This document shows positions 7,389 through 13,926 of a stretch of DNA of 14,173 nucleotides, one piece after another. Position 1 is the first letter of the stretch, and each line of letters opens with the position of its first letter. This stretch comes from Mycoemilia scoparia. Taxonomy: Eukaryota; Kickxellomycota; Kickxellomycetes; Kickxellales; Kickxellaceae. The notes below the pieces were generated by a model. It was not told the origin of the DNA and searched no databases. It saw only the letters and a program-made list of their open reading frames with translations. Location of the stretch: positions 1 through 14,173 of the forward strand of contig JANBPU010000376.1 of assembly GCA_027575805.1 (NCBI GenBank), written 5' to 3'. The translations under genes and the position numbers were made by a program.

Positions 7389-9344
7389 ATGGCACCACCA
7401 CCCACAACAACAGACTTACTTTCTGGTGATACAAACATGAGCGGTGACCAGCCATCTCAGGGACTAAGCTCACCCCTTCCACACACCAATCAACAAGGAC
7501 AGGGCCAGAACCGTGATTTTAACCAATATGGCTACGGATATGGGCCTGGAGTTGGAGGAGGGGGAGGTCCCGCGCCTCAAGGCGTCAACAGTAGTATGCC
7601 ACCCACGCAGCCAGCAGCAATGAATAGCTATGCACCTCAAGTTCCACCTCAACAATACCAACAACAGCCGCAGCAACAAGCACGCCCACAGCAACCTCAG
7701 CCTCAACAGCAACAGCAGCCGCAACAACCTCAAGCTCAGCAACAACAGCCAAGACCAGAAGCATCGTTTGGTCCATCTCCAAGTACTTATAATTCTCGAC
7801 CGCAAATGTCTCAACCCAATAACGGTGGTAATGGGTTTTCTTCAGGTCCTGAAAAGTACAACTCGACCTCCAATGCAAATAATGGATACGGTGCAGGTTA
7901 TGGACAAACCAGACCAAACAACTACCAGCAACAACAACAACAGCAAAGACCACAGATGAATCGACCTAGTACTTTCCCATCATCAAATTCCTACAACAAC
8001 AACATTAATAACATTGGACGGCCACCACAACCTTATAATCCACAACCATCCAAATACCAATCCAATAACCACAACTCTAATAACAATGGTAGTAGTGGAT
8101 CAAGTAAAACTGCATTATTAGGATTGGTGGCTTTGGCTCCAATTGCTTATGGTATATTCAAGAGTATGAATAAAAATAAGCACAACAACAACCAATCCTC
8201 CAACTATCACAGCGGCTACAATAACGGTTATGGCGGTGGCCCTAACGGAAGACCTGGAGGTAGCAATGGAAATTCATCCTCTTTAAGTGGATTCTTTGAT
8301 GGTATCGACCTAAAAAGCATTATCCAAACCGTCGGACCCCTTGTAGCCACAGTCATTGGAAGCAAAGCCTTTGGTAGTGACAGCAACAGTCATAATAACG
8401 GTGGCGGCGGTGGTCATTATGGTGGAGGTCATGGAGGCTTGTTTACCCCAGAAAATATGGGTGGACTATTAAATGCCTTTACTGGAAACCATCATGGTGG
8501 TGGTTTTAACAGAAACCATGGTTATGGCCCAAATCACAATATGTATAGTGGCGGATACAACTCCACGAATAGTCCTTATGGAGGGAATAGTGGTTATAAC
8601 TCACCCTTCTATCCAGGTGGAGATTATTCTGGGCCCGGCGGGGGTATATTCCCATTCGGGTATGGAGGAGGCCCAATCAACGAATATCAAACAAATCGCG
8701 GTGAAGCGTTCCTATCTCGTGTGTTCAACAGGCTATTCAGACGCGATGAAAATCATCATGGCGCCCCTCTATACACAAGAGATGTGAGCGGTGGTAATGG
8801 ATCGCAATCTCCATCCTCATCAGGATCGGTAGATTTGATTGAATCTGGTCGTGTCAGTGGATCAAGAACCAGAGACGCTCAGATCTGGTTCAACGATTAC
8901 CATAGAGACAAAATGTCAGTCAACGCACAGTCATCCAAAGTTCTGGGCGGTATTGCTGCGGTTAAAGCTTTGTTGGTTCGCCAAACTCCTGAGGAACAAC
9001 ATGTCCTGACCATGTCACGTGAAGAGGTCATGTCCAGAGCTATTGTCCAGGGACTGTTGATCTATAAGGAATTCAAGGCCCTTTATGCCAATAATCCTAA
9101 CGTCAAGATTGCATCATCAGTGTCTATTTGTTCTGAAAGTATGAAGACCGCTTGGAATATTATTAAAGAAGCATCACAAATACAGGGCGGACACCAGCAA
9201 CCAGCAGGTAGCGGCAATAGACATGGTAATAGCAATAGTAGCAATTCTATGCCAAACATTGGAGGACCAAGTATTCATAACAACCCATTGAGTCCTCCTC
9301 CACCTTATCAATCGAATCCAAATATAGTTCATCCAACATATTAG
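7389..9344 (+). CDS. Prion-like G/N/Q/S/Y-rich protein with C-terminal helical domain and PPPY motif
   Basis: A 651-residue single-exon gene ending in three consecutive stops (TAG TAA TAG). The first ATG is 7389, but it is almost on the TATA box and has a T at -3. The in-frame ATG at 7437 (MSGDQPSQ, A at -3) is a credible alternative giving 635 residues. Residues 1-230 are P/Q/N-rich with polyQ (about 85-125 and 178-190). A hydrophobic stretch TALLGLVALAPIAYGIF lies at about 241-257 and a second, TVGPLVATVIG, at about 314-324. Residues 330-460 are G/N/Y/H-rich. Residues about 497-598 form the only region with balanced composition, apparently all helical (AQIWFNDYHRDKMS, REEVMSRAIVQGLLIYKEF). 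PPPY at 637-640 is a classical WW-domain ligand. The family is not recognised. The design suggests a phase-separating, possibly membrane-associated protein that could recruit a NEDD4/Rsp5-type ubiquitin ligase; that role is inference. Confidence 0.88.
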   Translation: MAPPPTTTDLLSGDTNMSGDQPSQGLSSPLPHTNQQGQGQNRDFNQYGYGYGPGVGGGGGPAPQGVNSSMPPTQPAAMNSYAPQVPPQQYQQQPQQQARPQQPQPQQQQQPQQPQAQQQQPRPEASFGPSPSTYNSRPQMSQPNNGGNGFSSGPEKYNSTSNANNGYGAGYGQTRPNNYQQQQQQQRPQMNRPSTFPSSNSYNNNINNIGRPPQPYNPQPSKYQSNNHNSNNNGSSGSSKTALLGLVALAPIAYGIFKSMNKNKHNNNQSSNYHSGYNNGYGGGPNGRPGGSNGNSSSLSGFFDGIDLKSIIQTVGPLVATVIGSKAFGSDSNSHNNGGGGGHYGGGHGGLFTPENMGGLLNAFTGNHHGGGFNRNHGYGPNHNMYSGGYNSTNSPYGGNSGYNSPFYPGGDYSGPGGGIFPFGYGGGPINEYQTNRGEAFLSRVFNRLFRRDENHHGAPLYTRDVSGGNGSQSPSSSGSVDLIESGRVSGSRTRDAQIWFNDYHRDKMSVNAQSSKVLGGIAAVKALLVRQTPEEQHVLTMSREEVMSRAIVQGLLIYKEFKALYANNPNVKIASSVSICSESMKTAWNIIKEASQIQGGHQQPAGSGNRHGNSNSSNSMPNIGGPSIHNNPLSPPPPYQSNPNIVHPTY

Positions 9345-9347
9345 TAA

Positions 9348-9378
9348 TAGCTTATTTAACTATAGCTTATTTAAATAT
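9348..9378 (+). repeat. Short tandem repeat in the 3' flank
   Basis: Two near-identical 15-base units, ATAGCTTATTTAACT and ATAGCTTATTTAAAT, follow the stop directly. A third partial unit, TTAGCTTATACA, lies about 50 bases later. They are within the likely 3' UTR of the gene ending at 9344. Confidence 0.7.
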
Positions 9379-9503
9379 CAATACTGTTGTATTGGGTTGT
9401 TTTTAACCACATTTAGCTTATACAATGTCCTTTTGTTTTTTGTTCTGTGAAATATATTTTATTATAGTTTGAAGAGATTGTTACTAAGTGTGGCTAAAAA
9501 TAC

Positions 9504-9629
9504 ATATGGATGTTAATTTTTGAAGAGTACTTTTTGGTGGCTGCCAATGGTTATAGGGGCAATCACAGCCAAATGGGTGACCACAGTTTTACTAGTAAAC
9601 ATTCACCCTTCAAAAATAATGGCCCATAT
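9504..9629. repeat. F1 MITE-like element, copy b
   Basis: The left end ATATGG followed by TTAATTTTTGAAGAGT is mirrored by the right end CACCCTTCAAAAATAATGG followed by CCATAT. This is the clearest boundary of the family: 126 bp with terminal inverted repeats of about 25 imperfect bases. A 74-codon plus-strand frame starting inside it (9520) is a by-product. Confidence 0.65.
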
Positions 9630-9697
9630 AGCTACCTCCAAAGGAGTAATAAAATACTTGATCACCTTCTTCATCAAAAGTGTATCTAATTGTATTG

Positions 9698-9832
9698 CTA
9701 TGCCTCCAGCAGATTTGGCTCATAATTTGTACACTTTAGGCTGATATCGGAGTGATTATTTTGGTATACTTTTAGAAGCAACTTTTCCAACTCCTGGTCA
9801 TACCCATCATATACATACGGTAAAGCTTCATA
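9698..9832 (-). repeat. F2-related coding-like fragment
   Basis: On the minus strand 45 codons are open between TGA at 9835-9833 and TAG at 9700-9698, including YVYDGYDQELEKLLLKVY and DISLKC. This resembles the upstream part of the F2 copy at 5248-5487 (FVFDDGKALLLEDCFELLEY, QISIGIKC) in order and spacing. I take it as a diverged fragment of the same element. A 12-base C tract at 9850-9861 separates it from the next F2 piece. Confidence 0.35.
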
Positions 9833-9884
9833 TCACATTAGACAAAAAGCCCCCCCCCCCCAGAGTTGAATAGCAAACCGGTCT

Positions 9885-9947
9885 GTAGTTTAGCCAAAAA
9901 CTGGAGTTCATTTCTGCCTACCTTGCATTTGATCACTAGTGAGATCT
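9885..9947. repeat. F2 dispersed repeat, copy d (partial)
   Basis: It shares TTTCTGCCTACC with, and is similar across about 60 bases to, the right half of the copy at 10069-10205 (GCCAAAA, then CATTTCTGCCTACC, then GATC or GGTCAC, ending GAGATCT or GAAATCT). The left half of the element is missing. Confidence 0.5.
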
Positions 9948-10068
9948 CGCCATACATGCATTTATGATTATCTCAATAATAAGCGGAAAAACAAATTTTG
10001 GCTACGTCTTTTTTCAAAAATATATATTTATAATAAGCATTTCATTCCCAATAAAATTCCGGCTAATT

Positions 10069-10205
10069 GGTCAAAGCTGACATGGCCTTAGACAAAATGG
10101 TGGGTCCCCAGGAGTAGTTGCATATGGATTGGTTCATGACTGGGCCAAAATCTGATGAGGGCCCATTTCTGCCTACCATAGGGATTCGGTCACCAGTGAA
10201 ATCTT
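10069..10205 (-). repeat. F2 dispersed repeat, copy c
   Basis: It carries the full set of family words: CATGGCCTTAGACAAAATGG, GGGTCCCCAGGAG, TTGCATATGGATTGG, TGGGCCAAAATCTGA, GGGCCCATTTCTGCCTACCA and TCACCAGTGAAATCT. The minus-strand frame contains stops, so no coding function remains. It lies about 120 bases from partial copy d in the same orientation. Confidence 0.65.
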
Positions 10206-10823
10206 TCTTGTTTACCAATTTTTATTCTTTGCTGTGGCAATCCTATTAATCATGTTCATTCATTAAAACTGCGCCATGCTGAGGAAAGGCTGATTTTTGA
10301 AAATAATTCCATAGTTTTTATGGCAGAATCTCTTTTAAAGAATGTACCGGAATTATCCTGCTAGTAGCAACATAAAATGTATAGTTTATGGTCCAAATTT
10401 ACAGGTATGTATGAGTATACTGGTTGGTGTACTTTAGACCAAGAATCTGTCATATAAATTATATAGGATAGAAATCGGCAAATTTAACAATTTTTATCCT
10501 TTGTAATCACATTCAAAGCTACCAAATTTTCTTGAAAAAATCATATACCTGTTTACCAATTTTTAGCAGAGGAAACGATCAAGTTGATTATTTATACAGG
10601 TATTTTATTTCAGCGATCTAGTTTTTACTATATCAATTTTCAGTTTCAGAATTAGCTTCATCAAGCCTAAAGAAATGGCAGTCTTTGTCATACGGGTATT
10701 GCGTGTCAACTATATGGAGAAAATACCTGTCTTGTTGCTGCTTAGTGGTTCTGTGAAATTATACAATGGATATATGATAAGTTCTCCTACACCTGGTGTC
10801 TGGAGGAAGAGACAGTGAAAAGG
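10206..10823. other. Spacer upstream of the 10969 gene
   Basis: No gene is seen. A short word recurs in direct orientation: GTTTACCAATTTTTATTCTTTG near 10210, a diverged TTTAACAATTTTTATCCTTTG near 10480, and GTTTACCAATTTTTAG near 10550. The rest is AT-rich and uninformative. Confidence 0.45.
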
Positions 10824-10831
10824 TATAAATA
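10824..10831 (+). promoter_or_regulatory. TATA box (TATAAATA) with overlapping palindrome
   Basis: GGTATAAATAGGGAG is a textbook TATA context, 138 bases before the ATG at 10969 and followed by a pyrimidine-rich leader. ATAGGG at the end of the box and CCCTAT about 9 bases later form an inverted repeat that could be a protein-binding site or chance. Confidence 0.7.
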
Positions 10832-10968
10832 GGGAGCAAATTCCCCTATCAAAAATGATTCCTTATTCCAACACACAGTCCTCCTCGTTTGCAATCCACA
10901 ACTGATCTCATTCTTCTACAGAAAAATTCGCTCCACCAAAACCCTCATTGCTCCATAGTTGCTTTACA

Positions 10969-12207
10969 ATGGAACAAAGAGTAAGATTCACATCTTTTCC
11001 AGGGGTCCCCGTATCCCAAATTGGAAGAAGACCAAGATTCCTCTCTATGGAAGTCACCAGCTTATCGAAACTGGTAGAGGTGAACAGACTGGTATTCAGA
11101 CCTAAGAATGTCATCTTGTCTGAAATTGAAGAGACAAAGAGGGTCAGATTCAAGTCTTCAGAAGGCGTCAGCTTATCCGAAATGGAAAATATACCTAGGG
11201 TCAGAATCAACTCCACAGAAGGCATCAACTCAAACCTTACGAACATGTATACTCTCATGAGCAAAAACAATGAGAAGCTGTCCAAACATGGGTTTCAGAA
11301 GGATAGCATTTACAAGAAAGTTCTGAATACTATCACCAAGTTTTCATCAGCAACTACTTTTGCTGTTGCCTACCACAATATTGCTTTGGATTACCAGGAA
11401 TATTACAATGATCCAGCTCAGTATCTTCTTGCAAAACTGTCAGAAATTGTGGAGGTTCTGGTAACAGAAACATCAGACGATTTACAAGATCTGATTGAGA
11501 GATACAACCACTACCAGGATTGCCTTTATTTCTTGAGCATTGCTGATGGATTAATTACCACATGCATTCTTCGTGTGGATTCCATCAAAGTGGCAAAAAG
11601 CAAGGCAACTGGGCCAAGCACTAATGATGATGCTGCTGGCAATATTGCTGATGCTAGTATTGTTGCTATTGCTGATGCTGTTGCTGATGCTGTTATTGCT
11701 GCTTCTCCTGATGATGATGATGATGAGGCTGAAGATGTCAATGTTCCTTCTACTGTTGATGATGATGCTGCTACTGCTGATGGCAAAGTTGATGACAATG
11801 TTGTTATACTTGTCATTGATGATGATCTTGAGTTTGCTACTGTTTCAGATAAGCTATTGAATGATTTTTATGAAAAGTCCCAAGGTTTGTCTGAAACCAT
11901 ATCTAAAGCACTTGATGATCTTTTGCTAGCCATCAAATCCAAAGAGGGAGGTTCAGACTTTGATCCCAAAACCCATGCTGCTAAAATCGAAAGAAAGGCA
12001 CTGCGTGTTGAGGTTAAGGTTGGAGATGAGAAAATGTCACTCCTCAAAGTTCACAATACCATTGGCCACTATGCTTCTGAGGTTGTGAGACCCAGTCACA
12101 TGAAGGAGTACTGCTTTGACCAGCTCCTTGATTGGGTTTCTAGCCTGGTAGGGGAATTGAAAGATGGGACTGTTGCCAGATGGCCTACTGATCAGGGCAA
12201 GGAATAG
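10969..12207 (+). CDS. Protein with five N-terminal ~18-residue repeats and a helical domain split by an Asp/Ala tract
   Basis: A 412-residue single-exon gene ending in TAG. The start is the ATG at 10969 (MEQRVRFTSF); the frame extends upstream only to a TTG. Residues 4-88 are five degenerate tandem repeats of 16-19 residues with the pattern R-(V/F/L)-x-(F/I)-x-S-x-x-G-V-x-L-S-(E/K)-hydrophobic-E, seen best in RVRFKSSEGVSLSEMENIP. Residues about 95-212 are helical and well mixed (FSSATTFAVAYHNIALDYQE, DDLQDLIERYNHYQDCLYFL). Residues about 219-288 are Asp/Ala-rich, encoded by runs of GAT and GCT. Residues 292-400 return to helical sequence. The layout suggests a coiled-coil or helical-bundle protein, with BAR-like or spectrin-like folds as untested possibilities, into which an acidic repeat has expanded. 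No signal peptide or membrane segment is seen, so I expect a cytoplasmic location. The family is not recognised. It is convergent with the RPP40 relic downstream. Confidence 0.87.
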   Translation: MEQRVRFTSFPGVPVSQIGRRPRFLSMEVTSLSKLVEVNRLVFRPKNVILSEIEETKRVRFKSSEGVSLSEMENIPRVRINSTEGINSNLTNMYTLMSKNNEKLSKHGFQKDSIYKKVLNTITKFSSATTFAVAYHNIALDYQEYYNDPAQYLLAKLSEIVEVLVTETSDDLQDLIERYNHYQDCLYFLSIADGLITTCILRVDSIKVAKSKATGPSTNDDAAGNIADASIVAIADAVADAVIAASPDDDDDEAEDVNVPSTVDDDAATADGKVDDNVVILVIDDDLEFATVSDKLLNDFYEKSQGLSETISKALDDLLLAIKSKEGGSDFDPKTHAAKIERKALRVEVKVGDEKMSLLKVHNTIGHYASEVVRPSHMKEYCFDQLLDWVSSLVGELKDGTVARWPTDQGKE

Positions 12208-12339
12208 AAAGTAGTGTAATATGCACCATTTGTGTGTTACATCTATTTTTTCTGATAGCACATAACTATCATTCTTTTACATTTATAAAAACTATTGAAT
12301 TTTTTGTTTTCAAGTAGAATGGCAAAGAAATGTTTTAAT

Positions 12340-12385
12340 CAGACCACCAAGGTCTGTGCTGGCAGCAAATCCTTTATTTGTTGCC
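12340..12385 (+). other. Two adjacent hairpins in the 3' flank
   Basis: CAGACC-ACCAA-GGTCTG (12340-12356) is a perfect 6-bp stem with a 5-base loop. Five bases after it starts CAAAT-containing GGCAGCAAAT (12361-12370), which pairs with ATTTGTTGCC (12376-12385) around a 5-base loop, with 9 pairs plus one G-T. They lie 130-180 bases after the stop at 12207, and an AATAAA follows at 12427. They may be 3' UTR structures of that gene. Confidence 0.45.
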
Positions 12386-12426
12386 TAAAAAACAATTCAA
12401 TTTGCCTTGTTTTCTTGATCTTTTAC

Positions 12427-12432
12427 AATAAA
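12427..12432 (+). terminator. Candidate polyadenylation signal (AATAAA)
   Basis: A canonical AATAAA 220 bases after the stop at 12207, just past the two hairpins. In AT-rich DNA this hexamer occurs often by chance, so the assignment is weak. Confidence 0.3.
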
Positions 12433-12582
12433 TTTTCAGGTTAAAAAGTAATCTTTCAAAGGTAAAAAGTCATTACTAACTTATCAGTTGTCTTGGAAAC
12501 TCCATGCAACTCAGCCTAAAAAAGTGGTATGAAATAGCTTTTATATGTGTTGCATTTTTACCAGATAAAAATCTACACTTGA

Positions 12583-13771
12583 TTAATTCGTATTGAAAAA
12601 AAAAGAGCTTATAATTTTGTAATAGAATAAAACCTCAATAAATGATATGTGATCCAATTGGGAAAAAGTATCATATGGGCCGCAAGCTTGGTAAGTAAAG
12701 CACTTTTTGATTTTGGTATCATAAATCTGGGTATAGATATTCTCACCACTCAGATAATAACTATGATGATGCCCCAGCCATGAAATTGGTGAATCTTCAT
12801 ATCCCCAAACTGTGCAAGCAAAGAATTTGTATTTTTCTCTACAAGATAGTATATGTATATATATCCAAAAGTATTTATAGTCCAGTATACCAACTCGCAG
12901 CTATACACTAATAATATTAAGATAAATATTGAGCCTACCTTAAAGTCTCGATTGTTTTGAATATAGCTTTTAATCATAATAAGCCATTGAGCCTAACCAA
13001 GCTTACACATTCATTAGTACCACTAATAGTTGGTTCAGGTATGCTATAGACAGAAACGAATAGGTCTTTCTTGTGCTTCGATCTTATACAATCTGCATTG
13101 GCACTAACGAGACCAAGCCACTCATAAATTTCATTGCTGTCTTGCTGCCATATTTCAGTAGATATAGAATTGCATGATATAGTTGGTGGGCTCCACAGGC
13201 TATCGAATTGGGGTATTTTGATGTCTTTGATGGATTTGAAGGTAACCTTTGTGGGGATCTTTTTTAGGTGAATGCTTTTATCTGAGAGCTCTATAGGCAA
13301 AGTTTCACCTGTGACTACAATTACAATACCAAAAAGTGTTAACTATTTGATTCTGCTCTTGGAGATATTTACATGCAAGATCCCCTACTTACCGCTACCA
13401 AAATAAGCAATTATAAATTTATATTATTGGTTTAATACATTGTCAAAACACCACTCAACAAGCTTGTAATATGGCCGATCTGGTTGCATTGCTTTGCTGC
13501 ACAAGTCTATGGTGATAACACATTTGGTTGATTGTTCGGCTGGAAACTTTATTGCTTCTCCAATTAAACCTACTTCTTCATGCGTGTCTTTTATAGGACT
13601 AAGTATCAGCTTTCCTAACCGCATTAACATATTATAAGTCATTATACAATAAGTAGGTTATAGATGATGTAAACCTCATAAATGTAAAAGGCAAGTAAAT
13701 ACCTGAACCTTCTATGATGAATACATTATATTGATCAATGAATCTGTTTGGTGACAATGCGACAAAGCGTC
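12583..13771 (-). pseudogene. RPP40: RNase P/MRP protein subunit RPP40, 3' part, two in-frame stops
   Basis: RPP40 is a protein subunit of nuclear RNase P and RNase MRP, which process tRNA and rRNA precursors. Four exons can be read on the minus strand: 13771-13703, 13614-13393, 13308 (or 13314)-12939 and 12838-12583. All junctions are GT..AG, with introns of 88, 84 (or 78) and 100 bases, and phases 1, 1 and 2 agree throughout. In order they give ALSPNRFIDQYNVFI, KLILSPIKDTHEEVGLIG, CVITIDL, YEWLGLVSANAD, SVYSIPEP and GYEDSPISW. As I recall the human protein, these match KLILSLDKDTYEE, FDWLGAVFSNVD, STYCCPEP and GFADSPVSW. In-frame TAA at 13426-13424 and TGA at 12976-12974 interrupt otherwise alignable sequence. 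The C-terminus also runs about 20 residues past the expected end. The 5' exons are not identified. I call it a pseudogene; a sequencing error at two sites or unusual splicing are the alternatives. Confidence 0.8.
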
Positions 13772-13836
13772 CTATAATAACAGTAGCTGATATCAAAAAT
13801 ATTTGAAGTAAAAAGCTAATAACTTTGATTCTGTAT

Positions 13837-13926
13837 ATGGGTAATTATTTTTAAAGGGTGACTATTTTCTAAAAATGGATGCCCAATTTGCTAGTGAACT
13901 TTCACCCTTCAAAAATTATTACCCAC
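13837..13926. repeat. F1 MITE-like element, copy c
   Basis: ATGGGTAATTATTTTTAAAG followed by GGTGA at the left is mirrored by TTCACCCTTCAAAAATTATT followed by ACCCA at the right: terminal inverted repeats of about 24 bases around a 90-bp element. It lies 66 bases upstream of the first recognised RPP40 exon, in what should be the preceding intron, and could fold into a long hairpin. Confidence 0.7.

Noticed and set aside
7470..7953. Minus-strand Leu/Arg-rich and Val/Ala-rich frames of 114-122 codons
   Set aside because: They are antisense readings of the CAA/CAG polyQ tract in the 7389 gene.
9850..9861. 12-base C tract (and the 11-base one at 1354) as G-quadruplex or origin signals
   Set aside because: A single homopolymer run is explained by slippage; no flanking G or C runs give a four-run motif.
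11573..11860. Plus-strand Leu/Met-rich 95-codon frame that would look like a membrane protein
   Set aside because: It is the frame-shifted reading of the GAT/GCT triplet runs inside the 10969-12207 gene.
12750..12977. Minus-strand hydrophobic 75-codon frame (GSIFILILLVYSCELVYW) as an alternative RPP40 exon
   Set aside because: It is the shifted frame across an intron. The RPP40 motifs (GYEDSPISW) lie in a different frame with consistent splice phase.
13391..13426. Splicing around the TAA in RPP40 using GTATTA at 13437 and an AG near 13395
   Set aside because: It would leave a 2-base exon and a wrong phase at the next junction, whereas straight reading (KFIIAYFGS) aligns with the family and meets GTAAGT in the right phase.
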